From contig NZ_JBKOPS010000016.1 of the NCBI RefSeq assembly GCF_047272945.1, positions 1-64,000 on the forward strand: a DNA stretch of 64,000 bases, given 5' to 3'. The notes under the pieces were generated by a model. That model did no database searches. It saw only the letters and a program-made list of their open reading frames with translations, and was not told the DNA's origin. Position numbers and translations under genes: made by a program. The stretch comes from Rubrolithibacter danxiaensis. GTDB taxonomy: Bacteria > Bacteroidota > Bacteroidia > Sphingobacteriales > Sphingobacteriaceae. Position 1 is the stretch's first letter. Every line of letters starts with the position of its first letter. Of this stretch, positions 52,305 to 61,607 are shown piece after piece.

Positions 52305-53870
52305 ATGAGTTTAGAGAATGATTATGACCTAAACGGAAGGAATAAAAAAGCTCCCGTTACTGACAGACGTACACGTTTAAATAACCTGGTAAGCGGACTT
52401 GGGAAACTGCCTCCGCAGGCAGTGGATCTTGAAGAAGCTGTACTTGGTGCACTTATGTTAGAGAAAGATGCCCTGTCTGCTGTTATTGACATTTTAAAAC
52501 CTGAAATTTTTTACAAAGACACGCACCAGAAAATATTTGAAGCAATTCAAACACTGTTTCAAAAATCTTCACCCATAGATATTTTAACCGTTACTGCCCA
52601 GTTGCGTCAACAGGGTGATCTGGAATTAATCGGAGGAGCTTATTACATTACCGAGCTTACCAATCGGGTTGCTTCTGCAGCAAATATTGAATATCATGCC
52701 CGTATTATTTCACAGAAATTTATACAACGCGAACTGATCCGCATCTCCACTGAAATAATCAATAATGCTTACGAAGATACCACGGATATCTTCGACCTGT
52801 TAGACAATGCAGAAAAAAACCTTTTTGATATAGCTCAGAATAACCTTCGGCGTGATTCAAGACGTATGGATGATATTGTTCGAGAGTCGCTGGAATCGCT
52901 GGAAAAATTAAAAGACCGGGTAGATGGATTAACTGGTGTCCCTTCTGGATTTACCGCACTTGACCGTATGACGTCAGGATGGCAACCTTCTGACCTCGTT
53001 ATCATCGCCGCTCGTCCAGCAATGGGTAAAACGGCCTTTGTGTTAAGCTGCGCCAGAAATGCAGCAGTTCAGTTTAACAAGCCCGTGGTGGTATTTTCAT
53101 TGGAAATGTCATCGGTTCAATTAGTAAATCGTTTAATATCAGGTGAAACGGAAATTGAACAGGAAAAACTAAGGAAAGGAAACCTGGCTGAATGGGAATG
53201 GCAGCAAATGCATTCGCGTATTGGCAAACTTACAGAAGCTCCGCTTTTTATTGACGATACTCCTGCCCTCAACATTTTTGAATTCCGTGCAAAATGCCGT
53301 CGCTTAAAGGCGCAGTACGATATACAAATGATCATTGTTGACTACCTGCAGCTAATGCATGGAAAAGGAGAAGGAAAAGGCGGAAACCGTGAACAGGAAA
53401 TTGGTAGTATCTCAAGAGCTTTAAAATCTGTTGCTAAAGAACTGAATGTACCTGTTTTAGCGCTATCGCAGCTAAGCCGGGCGGTAGAAAGCCGTCCGGG
53501 TGCGAGTAAAAAGCCTATGCTTTCCGACTTACGTGAATCGGGCTCTATTGAGCAGGATGCTGATATGGTTTTATTTTTATATCGTCCTGAATATTATGGG
53601 CTTACCGAGGATGAGGAAGGAAGATCAACTATTGGTGTAGGAGAAGTAATAATTGCAAAACACCGTAATGGTGAAACCGGCACTGTGCCGTTGAAGTTTG
53701 TGGGTAAATATGTTAAGTTCGCCGACCTGGAAGAAGACTTCTCGCCTTCTTCATTTGGCAGTGCAGATCCGTTTGCGGGAATGGCGCCTTCTGCAGATTT
53801 TGACAAGCCTAATAATTTCATTATCCGTCCATCAAGAATGGACGATTTGGATGATGAACCTCCTTTTTAA
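52305..53870 (+). CDS. dnaB: Replicative DNA helicase
   Basis: A 521-residue DnaB that unwinds DNA at the fork. The N-terminal primase-binding domain (PPQAVDLEEAVLGALMLEKDAL) is followed by the RecA-like ATPase: Walker A with Lys242 in RPAMGKTAF, Walker B in MIIVDYLQLM, and DLRESGSIEQDADMVLFLYRPEYY. The frame is open to a TTG at 52248, but ATG 52305 (MSLENDYDLNGR) is the usual start. The acidic tail ends DDLDDEPPF. No intein is present. Confidence 0.95.
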   Translation: MSLENDYDLNGRNKKAPVTDRRTRLNNLVSGLGKLPPQAVDLEEAVLGALMLEKDALSAVIDILKPEIFYKDTHQKIFEAIQTLFQKSSPIDILTVTAQLRQQGDLELIGGAYYITELTNRVASAANIEYHARIISQKFIQRELIRISTEIINNAYEDTTDIFDLLDNAEKNLFDIAQNNLRRDSRRMDDIVRESLESLEKLKDRVDGLTGVPSGFTALDRMTSGWQPSDLVIIAARPAMGKTAFVLSCARNAAVQFNKPVVVFSLEMSSVQLVNRLISGETEIEQEKLRKGNLAEWEWQQMHSRIGKLTEAPLFIDDTPALNIFEFRAKCRRLKAQYDIQMIIVDYLQLMHGKGEGKGGNREQEIGSISRALKSVAKELNVPVLALSQLSRAVESRPGASKKPMLSDLRESGSIEQDADMVLFLYRPEYYGLTEDEEGRSTIGVGEVIIAKHRNGETGTVPLKFVGKYVKFADLEEDFSPSSFGSADPFAGMAPSADFDKPNNFIIRPSRMDDLDDEPPF

Positions 53871-53890
53871 ATTCCAAACAGAACTACTAA

Positions 53891-55090
53891 CTACACATAC
53901 AATCCAATCAGGATTCCCGCTAAAATCAAGAAGGGAGTCCTGATGGTTGTGAAATTTAGTAAAAGGAACGTGACAATAACTAAACAGATTGATAACAAAT
54001 TAAAACCAAGAGGCTGAAGCAAAAAGATAAACGCGGCGATCATAAATCCCACAGCAACCGCATTAACACCGGAAAGGGAGGTTTTAATCCGGGTAATTTT
54101 TTTAAGATCATTCCAGAAGGGAACAATAAACAATATTAAAAACAAACCGGGCAAATTAATTCCCAGCGTAGCCACTAAACTGCCTATAATCTGAGAGAAC
54201 GTTCCATAGCCGAATTTTTTCAATGACATGGCTCCTACAAACGAAGTAAAAGAAAATGTAGGACCCGGCAAAGCCTGCTGAAAAGCATATCCTGTTAAAA
54301 ACTCATCCGCCGATAAATAATGTTTCATCTGCACAAACTCTGTAAACATCAGTGAAACCAGAACCTGTCCGCCGCCAAATAGCATAATGCCGTTGCGGTA
54401 AAAATTTTCAAACAAGCGGATGGGTAAACTAAACGGTGAAGTTTGATTTATAATGGCTCCTAAGGCTGCAAAAACAATAAGAGTACCAATAAAATAAAAT
54501 ATCTTGGTTCTGTTAATATTTGAAAAAAGCTTTACCCGAAGCTTGCTTTCCTCTTCTGGAGGTTCCAGAGCAGATGAAATAATACCACCGGTAAGAATCA
54601 GGATAGGAAAAACATAGGCATTCCTCAATATCAGCGTAACAATTACCGAAGCCACAGCCAGCCAAACAGATACATTGGTTTTAAGGATTGACCGGGCGAA
54701 AGTGTAAGCTGCATATCCTACCGTACCAACAGCAATGGGCTGAACGAATGAAAGAATATTCTTAAAATTCTCAACAGTAGTAATTGTATTATAGGCGATT
54801 GCAATAAATGACATCACCGCTGCTGAGGGAAATACCCATATTAAGAATGTAAGAACGGCTATACTCAATCCGCCTACTTTATAAGCAATGCCGACAAGTG
54901 TTTGTGTAGAAGAAGGCCCCGGAAGTACAAGGGTTAACGCATTGAGTTCGAGCAGTTCCTTTTCTGTAATGTAGTTTCTTTTTTTAACAAATTCTTTAAG
55001 CATAATCGCTAAATGCGCCTGGGGACCGCCAAAAGAAAATAGCGTATACCAAACAACATCACGTAAAAAAAGAATTTTTCGAGGGCTCAA
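53891..55090 (-). CDS. chrA: Chromate transporter
   Basis: A 399-residue membrane protein of the CHR family, long form with two homologous halves. Each half opens with the family motif: FSFGGPQAHLAIML near residue 18 and FGGGQVLVSLM near 225; LPGPSSTQ and LPGPTFSF follow. About 10-12 membrane spans. Known members export chromate by proton exchange, though many genomic copies may have other anions as substrate. The start is TTG 55090, two bases after the stop of the TPR gene, so both are co-transcribed. Confidence 0.88.
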   Translation of the reverse strand: MSPRKILFLRDVVWYTLFSFGGPQAHLAIMLKEFVKKRNYITEKELLELNALTLVLPGPSSTQTLVGIAYKVGGLSIAVLTFLIWVFPSAAVMSFIAIAYNTITTVENFKNILSFVQPIAVGTVGYAAYTFARSILKTNVSVWLAVASVIVTLILRNAYVFPILILTGGIISSALEPPEEESKLRVKLFSNINRTKIFYFIGTLIVFAALGAIINQTSPFSLPIRLFENFYRNGIMLFGGGQVLVSLMFTEFVQMKHYLSADEFLTGYAFQQALPGPTFSFTSFVGAMSLKKFGYGTFSQIIGSLVATLGINLPGLFLILFIVPFWNDLKKITRIKTSLSGVNAVAVGFMIAAFIFLLQPLGFNLLSICLVIVTFLLLNFTTIRTPFLILAGILIGLYV

Positions 55091-55092
55091 TG

Positions 55093-55428
55093 TTAATCGT
55101 CTTCGTAATCTAAACCAACCGCTGAATTATATACAGTTTGCAATTCGGAAAGCGCATGGTTATCTCTTGCATTTCGTGCTACCATCATCCCTTGCTGATA
55201 AGTTTTTATCGCTTCGTCTTTCCTGTTAAGTACTTCATATAACCGGCCAAGATGATAATAGGTACCTACATAATCGCTGTGGTTCTGCATCAGATCTTCA
55301 AAATAACTCAAAGCCGAAGCGGTTTCATTTAAAGCAAGATACTCGGTAGCAAGCGCATATTTCAGAAAAGGGTCATTTGGTTCATTTTTTGAAAATTCTA
55401 AAAGCTTTTGCAGGCGATTGCTGTTCAT
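55093..55428 (-). CDS. TPR-repeat protein, 111 aa
   Basis: A 111-residue protein made of about two and a half tetratricopeptide repeats (PFLKYALATEYLALNETASALSYFEDLM, then YVGTYYHLGRLYEVLNRKDEAIKTYQQGM) and a short acidic C-terminus. There is no signal peptide, so it is a cytosolic protein-binding module. It lies two bases upstream of chrA in one operon; a role in the transporter is not implied by sequence. Divergent from etfB, with a shared 45-base promoter region. Confidence 0.82.
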   Translation of the reverse strand: MNSNRLQKLLEFSKNEPNDPFLKYALATEYLALNETASALSYFEDLMQNHSDYVGTYYHLGRLYEVLNRKDEAIKTYQQGMMVARNARDNHALSELQTVYNSAVGLDYEDD

Positions 55429-55458
55429 TGTAATAAGTGGCTTTTTTAATTATTTTTG
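55428..55458 (+). promoter_or_regulatory. Promoter of etfBA
   Basis: TTG at 55428-55430, 20-base spacer, then TATTTTTG at 55451-55458, matching both Bacteroidota boxes. The etfB ATG at 55474 is 16 bases past the -7 box. Confidence 0.65.
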
Positions 55459-55473
55459 CAGAAACGGTTTTTT

Positions 55474-56211
55474 ATGAAAGTATTGGTTTGCATCAGCAAC
55501 GTTCCGGATACCACCACAAAAATAACTTTTACCAACGATAATACCCAATTTAGCACCGCCGGAGTTCAGTATATTCTAAACCCCTACGATGAAATTGCGC
55601 TGTCAAAAGGTATTGAATTATGCGAAGGTGGCAAAGGAACCTTAACGGTAATAAATGTGGGCGAAGCAAATACAGAACCTACTATCCGCAAAGCGCTGGC
55701 AACAGGTGCAGATGATGCCGTACGCATAAATGCTTTTCCTGCCGATGGATTTTTTGTAGCAAATCAGATTGCTGATTTTGTGAAGGATAAAGATTATGAC
55801 CTGATACTAACAGGCCGCGAGTCTATTGATTATAACGGTTCGCAGGTTGCTGCCATGCTGGGAGAGCTCTTACAAATTCCGTCCATTTCAATAATAAAGA
55901 AACTGGACTATAACGGAACTGAATTTACTATAGAACGTGAAATTGAAGGCGGTAAAGAAGTTTTAACTGCTTCTGCTTCCCTGGTCGTAAGTTGCACAGA
56001 GGGAACTGCAGAACCGCGGATACCCAATATGCGGGGTATCATGTCTGCAAGAACCAAGCCTTTGCAGGTGATTGAACCTGTAGAAACTCCTTTTTATACA
56101 CATTACGAACGATTTGAATCTCCTCCACAAAAAGGAGCAGTAAAAATACTCGCAGCAGAAGAAACCGAAAAATTGGTTGAATTATTGCATACGGAAACCA
56201 AAGCAATATAA
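55474..56211 (+). CDS. etfB: Electron transfer flavoprotein, beta subunit
   Basis: A 245-residue EtfB which binds AMP and, with EtfA, passes electrons from acyl-CoA and other dehydrogenases to the quinone pool. MKVLVCISNVPDTTTKI, ILNPYDEIALSKGIEL, LTGRESIDYNGSQVAAML and PRIPNMRGIMSART are diagnostic. A TTG start 18 bases upstream overlaps the promoter box and is rejected. It is the first of a run etfB-etfA-nuclease, with gaps of 28 and 39 bases. Confidence 0.94.
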   Translation: MKVLVCISNVPDTTTKITFTNDNTQFSTAGVQYILNPYDEIALSKGIELCEGGKGTLTVINVGEANTEPTIRKALATGADDAVRINAFPADGFFVANQIADFVKDKDYDLILTGRESIDYNGSQVAAMLGELLQIPSISIIKKLDYNGTEFTIEREIEGGKEVLTASASLVVSCTEGTAEPRIPNMRGIMSARTKPLQVIEPVETPFYTHYERFESPPQKGAVKILAAEETEKLVELLHTETKAI

Positions 56212-56239
56212 AATACGTGTTATATTAATTGATAGCTAA

Positions 56240-57220
56240 ATGTCTGTACTTGTATATATCGAACACAACGAAGGGAAAGTAAAAAAATCTTCTTTAGAAG
56301 CAGTTTCTTATGCAAAAGAAATTGCAAAACAAACGGGTACAACTTTAGTTGCATTAGCTGTTGGAGATATTTCTACGGATATTCTTGGTACTTTAGGGAA
56401 TTATGGTGCACAAAAAGTACTATATATCAGCAACAAAAATCCAAAAGCGCTTACTGATTCAGATTATATTGCAGCTATCTGTGACGCTGTTAATAAAGAA
56501 AACTCAACGATAGTTATTTTTTCAAATTCTTTTACTGGAAAAAGCATAGCTCCTGCTGTAGCTGTAAAACTTAAAGCAGCTTATGGAGGCGGGGTAATTG
56601 ATATTCCCGAAATTGGAGAAAGCAGCTTTCAGGTTAAAAAGATGGCTTTCTCCGGAAAAGCATATGCCTTTGTAACTTTATCTTCCGACATTAAGGTACT
56701 GGCTGTTAATCCAAATTCTTTTCCAATAGCTGAAACGGGAAACAACCTGGCTGAAATTGAAGAATTCGAGCCCGTGCTGAATCCGTCGGCAGCTACGATA
56801 AAAGTACAGGAAGTGATTAAATCAACCGAAAAAGTACCGCTGCCCGAAGCCGAAGTTGTAGTTTCAGGAGGCCGGGGGTTAAAGGGGCCTGAAAACTGGA
56901 AAGTTATTGAAGATCTTGCCGAAGTATTAGGTGCAGCCACAGCTTGTTCTAAACCGGTATCTGATGCAGGCTGGCGGCCGCACGAAGAACACGTGGGACA
57001 AACCGGAATTACCATCAGTCCGAATTTATATATCGCAGTAGGCATATCAGGAGCTATTCAGCACTTAGCCGGAGTAAGTTCTTCAAAAACCATTGTTGCT
57101 ATTAACAAAGATCCGGAAGCGCCTATTTTTAAAGCTGCAGATTATGGAATTGTAGGTGACGCTTTAGAGGTGGTTCCTAAATTAACAGAAGCAATACGAA
57201 ATTTTAAAGAAAAGGGGTAA
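56240..57220 (+). CDS. etfA: Electron transfer flavoprotein, alpha subunit
   Basis: A 326-residue EtfA carrying the FAD. The N-terminal Rossmann-like domain (1-180) precedes the FAD domain with VSGGRGLKGPENWKVIEDLAEVLGAA, VSDAGWRPHEEHVGQTG and GISGAIQHLAGVSSSKTIVAINKDPEAPIF. All parts are complete. It follows etfB directly; the electron acceptor etfQO (ETF-quinone oxidoreductase) is not in the window. Confidence 0.95.
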   Translation: MSVLVYIEHNEGKVKKSSLEAVSYAKEIAKQTGTTLVALAVGDISTDILGTLGNYGAQKVLYISNKNPKALTDSDYIAAICDAVNKENSTIVIFSNSFTGKSIAPAVAVKLKAAYGGGVIDIPEIGESSFQVKKMAFSGKAYAFVTLSSDIKVLAVNPNSFPIAETGNNLAEIEEFEPVLNPSAATIKVQEVIKSTEKVPLPEAEVVVSGGRGLKGPENWKVIEDLAEVLGAATACSKPVSDAGWRPHEEHVGQTGITISPNLYIAVGISGAIQHLAGVSSSKTIVAINKDPEAPIFKAADYGIVGDALEVVPKLTEAIRNFKEKG

Positions 57221-57259
57221 TTCTGACCTGACTTTATCGGATAAAGTCAATCATAAGTT

Positions 57260-57856
57260 ATGAAAAAGATAAAATTAGACATAGTAGGGTTATCATATAG
57301 CCAAACGCAATCTGGAGCTTACGCACTGGTTTTAGGCGAAGTAAGCGGAAGAAGACGCCTGCCGATAATTATAGGAGGGTTTGAAGCCCAGGCTATAGCA
57401 ATTGAAATTGAAAAAATGACTCCAAGCCGTCCGCTCACCCACGATTTGTTTAAATCTTTTGCTCAGGTTTATTCCATCTCCGTACAGGAAGTGATTATTT
57501 ACAATCTGGTCGACGGAATTTTTTATGCCAAATTAATTTGCTCTGATGGCAAAAAAACCACAGAAATCGATGCCCGCACTTCCGATGCCATTGCACTGGC
57601 AGTACGATTTGAATGCCCTATATATACGTACGAATTTATACTTGCTACTGCAGGAATTGTGATTGAAGGCAATGACTTTGTTTTCCTGGAAAATATCGAT
57701 ACTCCTACAGAAGAAAAAATAGCTACTTCTCCTGCTAATTATTCCTCTTTAACTGATGAAGAATTGAAAGAAAAACTTCAACAGGCATTAACTGAAGAAG
57801 CTTACGAAAAAGCTGCAAAAATCAGAGATGAACTTTCAAAAAGAAGGTCTTCCTGA
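57260..57856 (+). CDS. Bifunctional nuclease (BFN) domain with UVR tail
   Basis: A 198-residue protein. Residues 1-135 are a BFN/DUF151 domain (LPIIIGGFEAQAIAIEIEKMTPSRPLTHDLF, DARTSDAIALAVRFECPIY), whose plant and bacterial relatives show RNase and DNase activity. The last 40 residues form a UVR motif (SLTDEELKEKLQQALTEEAYEKAAKIRDEL), a helical hairpin that in UvrB/UvrC binds a partner. It lies 39 bases after etfA and is likely co-transcribed. A role in nucleic-acid quality control under oxidative load is inferred only. Confidence 0.87.
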   Translation: MKKIKLDIVGLSYSQTQSGAYALVLGEVSGRRRLPIIIGGFEAQAIAIEIEKMTPSRPLTHDLFKSFAQVYSISVQEVIIYNLVDGIFYAKLICSDGKKTTEIDARTSDAIALAVRFECPIYTYEFILATAGIVIEGNDFVFLENIDTPTEEKIATSPANYSSLTDEELKEKLQQALTEEAYEKAAKIRDELSKRRSS

Positions 57857-57922
57857 TTTTTATAATTCACGCTGCTGTTATATCTTTAATGTTCCTTCTG
57901 GAGAATATTTTAGTAGAATTTA

Positions 57923-58837
57923 ATGAAGAAACATTACCGCTCTGAAAAAAACTGCCTGAATTGCGGCAAATCCATTGAATATAATTTTTGTTCTTATTGC
58001 GGACAGGAAAATTTACAGCTGAAGGAAAGTTTCTGGCATATAGTAACTCACAGCGTAGGGCATTACTTCCATTTTGATTCAAAATTTTTAAACAGTATTG
58101 TTCCTTTATTAATTAAACCCGGCTACCTGACAATTCAGTACAATAAGGGCAAACGGGTTTCTTACCTGCCTCCGGTAAGCATGTATATCTTTATAAGCAT
58201 TGTTTTCTTCTTTTTTTCTTCGTTAAAAAACAAAAAGGCCGAAAAAGAAAACCTGGAAGTAAGAAATGAGCAAGCGGATACAATACCAGCGGCGAAAAAG
58301 GAAGCTTCTTTAGACCAAAAAGATCAGCAATTACTTTTTGACAGCGTAGATAGCGCCCTGGCAAAAAAGTCTGATGATGAAAAAGAAAGTTACTGGGAAA
58401 AATATTTGAACAAAAAAAGAGTGGAGTTTGGATCTGAATCCAAAAGAGACGCTTTCAACGAAGCACTGGAACATAATATTCCAAAAATCATGTTTATCCT
58501 GCTTCCGCTGTTCGCCGTGATTTTAAAATTAGTTTACTTCAGGAAACATGCGTATTATGTGGAGCATCTTATTTATTCCATTCATTTTCAATCCTTTGTC
58601 TTTCTCTTTCTCGTTGTCTGCTACATTATTGAATTTATTATTCCTAAAAGTGCAGTCGTTCTTGATACGTTAACCGTAATTTTCATTACCTGGTATCTGT
58701 ACAAATCTTTAAGAAATGTGTATAACAGCTCAAGAAAAAGCACCATTTTTAAAATGCTCATCCTGAGTTTTTCGTATGTTATTTTGCTGGCAATCAGTTT
58801 TGCAGTGGTTGCTGCGGCTACAGCCCTGTTTTATTGA
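57923..58837 (+). CDS. DUF3667 zinc-ribbon membrane protein
   Basis: A 304-residue protein. A zinc ribbon with four Cys (Cys11, Cys14, Cys23, Cys26: CLNCG and CSYCG) opens the chain, then the DUF3667 core (GHYFHFDSKFLNSIVPLLIKPGYLTIQYNKGKRVSYLPPVSMYIF), a membrane span near 90-106, a charged and probably cytosolic loop of 90 residues, and three or four further spans from about 188 to the end. Family members are frequent in Bacteroidota and have no known role. A strong terminator follows. Confidence 0.87.
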   Translation: MKKHYRSEKNCLNCGKSIEYNFCSYCGQENLQLKESFWHIVTHSVGHYFHFDSKFLNSIVPLLIKPGYLTIQYNKGKRVSYLPPVSMYIFISIVFFFFSSLKNKKAEKENLEVRNEQADTIPAAKKEASLDQKDQQLLFDSVDSALAKKSDDEKESYWEKYLNKKRVEFGSESKRDAFNEALEHNIPKIMFILLPLFAVILKLVYFRKHAYYVEHLIYSIHFQSFVFLFLVVCYIIEFIIPKSAVVLDTLTVIFITWYLYKSLRNVYNSSRKSTIFKMLILSFSYVILLAISFAVVAAATALFY

Positions 58838-58844
58838 ACATAAA

Positions 58845-58871
58845 AAAACCGGTTCGTTTTGAACCGGTTTT
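58845..58871. terminator. Bidirectional intrinsic terminator
   Basis: A perfect 11-bp stem AAAACCGGTTC/GAACCGGTTTT (58845-58855 with 58861-58871, GTTTT loop) between convergent DUF3667 and citrate synthase genes. Confidence 0.9.
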
Positions 58872-58888
58872 AATCTTTATATAATTTC

Positions 58889-60175
58889 TTAACGCTTAGA
58901 AAGCTCAACAAAATCCCTAACCGGTTCTCCAACGTAAACTTGTCTTGGGCGGCCAATAGGCTCTTTATTTTCACGCATTTCTTTCCATTGAGCAATCCAT
59001 CCGGGTAAACGTCCCAAGGCAAATAAAACTGTAAACATATCTGTAGGAAATCCTAAAGCACGATAAATAATTCCTGAATAAAAATCTACGTTAGGGTAAA
59101 GCTTGCGTTCAACAAAGTATGAATCGTTTAGCGCTACTTCTTCTAAACTTTTTGCTATTTCCAGAACAGGATCGTTAATTCCTAATTTTTCAAGTATATC
59201 GTCACATGCTTTTTTTATAATTTTTGCACGGGGATCAAAGTTCTTGTAAACTCTGTGTCCAAATCCCATCAAGCGGAAGGAATCATTTTTATCTTTTGCC
59301 TTATTTACCCATTTGGCAACATCACCGCCATCATTTTTTATTTTTTCAAGCATTTCAATTACCGCCTGATTTGCGCCCCCATGTAATGGGCCCCATAAAG
59401 CTGAAATACCTGCGGAAATGGAGGCAAACAAATTACAGTCGGAAGAACCTACTATACGTACAGTTGAAGTGGAACAGTTTTGTTCATGATCAGCATGAAG
59501 GATAAGAAGCTTATTCATTGCACTTACTACAACCGGATCAATCTCTACATCTTCGGTACGTTGCCCAAAAGTCATGTGAAGGAAATTAGTAACATAGTCC
59601 AGCTTATTTTGAGGGTATATTACCGGATGTCCCAATGATTTTTTATATATCCACGAAACTATTGTTGGCATTTTAGCCAGCAATTTTAAAATGGCAAGAT
59701 TTACGTCTTCTTTGCTTGGATGCGGATCAAGGCTTTCGGGATAAAAAACAGAAAGGGAACATACCAGTGAACCTAACTGGCCCATAGGGTGAGATTTTGA
59801 AGGAAAACCATCAAAAAACTTCTTCATATCTTCATGAACCAGCGTATGGCGGCTAATCTGGAACTGAAAATCCTTCAGTTGATCTGCAGTAGGAAGTTCG
59901 CCGTAAATCAGTAAATACATTACTTCAATGAAAGAAGAATTTTCAGCAAGCTGTTCTATCGGATAACCCCTGTACCGTAAAATACCATTTTCACCATCAA
60001 GAAATGTAATGGCACTTTTAGTTGAACCTGTATTTTTATATCCACTATCTATAGTAATATAACCTGTCTGGTCTCTGAGTTTAGATATATCAATCGCCTT
60101 TTCCTGCTCAGTTCCGGTGATTACAGGTAAATTAATGGACTTATCGCCAAATGTTAAAGATGCTGTCTCTGACAT
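58889..60175 (-). CDS. gltA: Citrate synthase
   Basis: A 428-residue type II citrate synthase joining oxaloacetate and acetyl-CoA at the entry of the TCA cycle. GILRYRGYPIEQLAENS, LHGGANQAVIEML and MGFGHRVYKNFDPRA hold the conserved His residues, and the catalytic Asp is near LYPNVDFYSGI. The frame is open seven codons further to a TTG, but the promoter box at 60194-60201 and the usual start support ATG 60175. It is monocistronic. Confidence 0.95.
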   Translation of the reverse strand: MSETASLTFGDKSINLPVITGTEQEKAIDISKLRDQTGYITIDSGYKNTGSTKSAITFLDGENGILRYRGYPIEQLAENSSFIEVMYLLIYGELPTADQLKDFQFQISRHTLVHEDMKKFFDGFPSKSHPMGQLGSLVCSLSVFYPESLDPHPSKEDVNLAILKLLAKMPTIVSWIYKKSLGHPVIYPQNKLDYVTNFLHMTFGQRTEDVEIDPVVVSAMNKLLILHADHEQNCSTSTVRIVGSSDCNLFASISAGISALWGPLHGGANQAVIEMLEKIKNDGGDVAKWVNKAKDKNDSFRLMGFGHRVYKNFDPRAKIIKKACDDILEKLGINDPVLEIAKSLEEVALNDSYFVERKLYPNVDFYSGIIYRALGFPTDMFTVLFALGRLPGWIAQWKEMRENKEPIGRPRQVYVGEPVRDFVELSKR

Positions 60176-60193
60176 ATAAATAGTGTTTCCGAG

Positions 60194-60201
60194 CAAAAAT
60201 A
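60194..60201 (-). promoter_or_regulatory. -7 promoter motif TATTTTTG before gltA
   Basis: Exact TAnnTTTG on the minus strand, 18 bases upstream of ATG 60175. It overlaps the alternative TTG start at 60196, which makes that start unlikely. The rest of 60202-60348 is AT-rich with no gene seen. Confidence 0.5.
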
Positions 60202-60348
60202 ATTAAATCTGCCTGTTTTGAAATTATTTTTTATAAAGCAATGCATTTTTTACATTAAATTAATTTATATACAAAATAATTTCACTTATTTCTTTCTATC
60301 TGATAAAAAATTTTGATTTTTCTATAGATAAAGAACCAGTTTTAATAA

Positions 60349-60873
60349 TTATTTCAATTCTTGTTTAACCTCACCACACGTAAGCATATCATTACCGTAG
60401 TATGGATTCCGAATCTCGCTTTCCGAGGCCATCCAATACGCTCCGTTGCCTTGATTCGCCATCGGACAATATTGAATAAAAATGCTTCCTGTTTGAATAT
60501 CAGCAGCTTTGAAAAGTGTCAGGATATCAGAATTTAAAGTAATAAATCTTTCCCTTTGTATCCCAATATCTGTTGTTTCTGCAATCTGCCGAGCAATTTT
60601 TGCCGTATTTTCACAACCTTCAATATTTTTAAGTGTCGCTATCATCTCCTCTCCTGCTTTACCGGCTTTAGAAGAATCAGAAGCCACCAATGCATTTTTT
60701 AATGTGAGATACTGATGATAAAGCACATTTTTATTTTCATCTTTCAGTTTTACCGAAGGCCCAACTGTACGGGTTACCGTTGCAGAATCTTTATCGGAAG
60801 AGGCCGATTTATTCGCCTGATTACATGCAGTTGCAATAAAAGCAGACCAGATAAGAACTATTATTTTTTTCAT
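60349..60873 (-). CDS. DUF3347 lipoprotein, possible metal binder
   Basis: A 174-residue lipoprotein (signal KKIIVLIWSAFIATAC, acceptor Cys17) with a DUF3347 domain over most of its length. The C-terminal part has CPMANQGNGAYWMASESEIRNPYYGNDMLTCG, the metal-binding type of segment found also in CusB/efflux proteins of Bacteroidota, where Cys, Met and Tyr residues are thought to contact copper or a related metal. The frame extends 11 codons further, but ATG 60873 begins the signal peptide. It lies just after a terminator of the outer-membrane protein gene. Confidence 0.82.
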   Translation of the reverse strand: MKKIIVLIWSAFIATACNQANKSASSDKDSATVTRTVGPSVKLKDENKNVLYHQYLTLKNALVASDSSKAGKAGEEMIATLKNIEGCENTAKIARQIAETTDIGIQRERFITLNSDILTLFKAADIQTGSIFIQYCPMANQGNGAYWMASESEIRNPYYGNDMLTCGEVKQELK

Positions 60874-60889
60874 ATCAATATAGTTAGGA

Positions 60890-60926
60890 AAGCGTAAAAA
60901 TAACAAAGCCCCGGCAAACCGGGGCT
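60890..60926 (-). terminator. Terminator of the outer-membrane protein gene
   Basis: On the minus strand, AGCCCCGG (60926-60919), TTTG loop, CCGGGGCT (60914-60907), then a T-rich run to 60890. A GC-rich perfect 8-bp stem. Confidence 0.88.
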
Positions 60927-60947
60927 GTTCAATTAATTATTTAAGGA

Positions 60948-61478
60948 TTAAAGCCTGAAACCGTAAGCAATACGAAGTGCCACCTGTCCAATATTTGAAT
61001 TGTTAACGGAATAGCCTTCATAACGTAAGCCCAGATCGAGGCCGTTATTAAATCCCAAACCTATGCCCGGAGCATAAATAAAAGATGTTTTGGCGCCTTC
61101 ATCCAAACCAAATCCTGCGCCTAATTCTCCTGAAATATAAAAACGTTCAACCGGAAAAACTTTAATTCCTGCTTTAACTGGTATCAGGTCATAAGAATCT
61201 ATCCCAAGTCCATCAAACTTATCTTTAACAGAAATATTAGTATACCCTGCTGAGAGTAATCCTGAAACATTTGAAGAGAAGTCTTTTTGCAGACGAAGGT
61301 CGCCACCTATAGCAAAACCCCACGGATCTTTTGTGGCATTTCCTAAACTGAGACCAATTCCAAAACGGGTAGCATGTGAATCTCCTGCCGGCTCTGTAGT
61401 TTGAGCTTTAAGGTTTGAACTGATTAATAAAGCTGCTGCAGCTACTGCAGATGCTATAAATTTTGTAGTTTTTTTCAT
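60948..61478 (-). CDS. Outer-membrane beta-barrel protein
   Basis: A 176-residue exported protein. The signal peptide (IASAVAAAALLISSNLKAQ, residues 7-26) leads into a body of alternating beta strands (RFGIGLSLG, FAIGGDLRLQKDF, VSGLLSAGYTNI, FYISGELGAGFG, ALRIAYGFRL), typical of a small 8-stranded barrel of the OmpW/porin-like 'outer membrane beta-barrel' type. It ends in an aromatic-rich last strand. No substrate can be named. A good terminator follows. Confidence 0.82.
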   Translation of the reverse strand: MKKTTKFIASAVAAAALLISSNLKAQTTEPAGDSHATRFGIGLSLGNATKDPWGFAIGGDLRLQKDFSSNVSGLLSAGYTNISVKDKFDGLGIDSYDLIPVKAGIKVFPVERFYISGELGAGFGLDEGAKTSFIYAPGIGLGFNNGLDLGLRYEGYSVNNSNIGQVALRIAYGFRL

Positions 61479-61607
61479 AGTAAAAGCAATTAGAGTAATT
61501 TAATTAAAGATTATTTTACTTCATTTTATTGCACATTTATTAACAAGGAAAGTGCCAAAAAGATTTGTCAGTTAAAAGATAAATAAAAATATGCTGATTA
61601 TCAGCGA

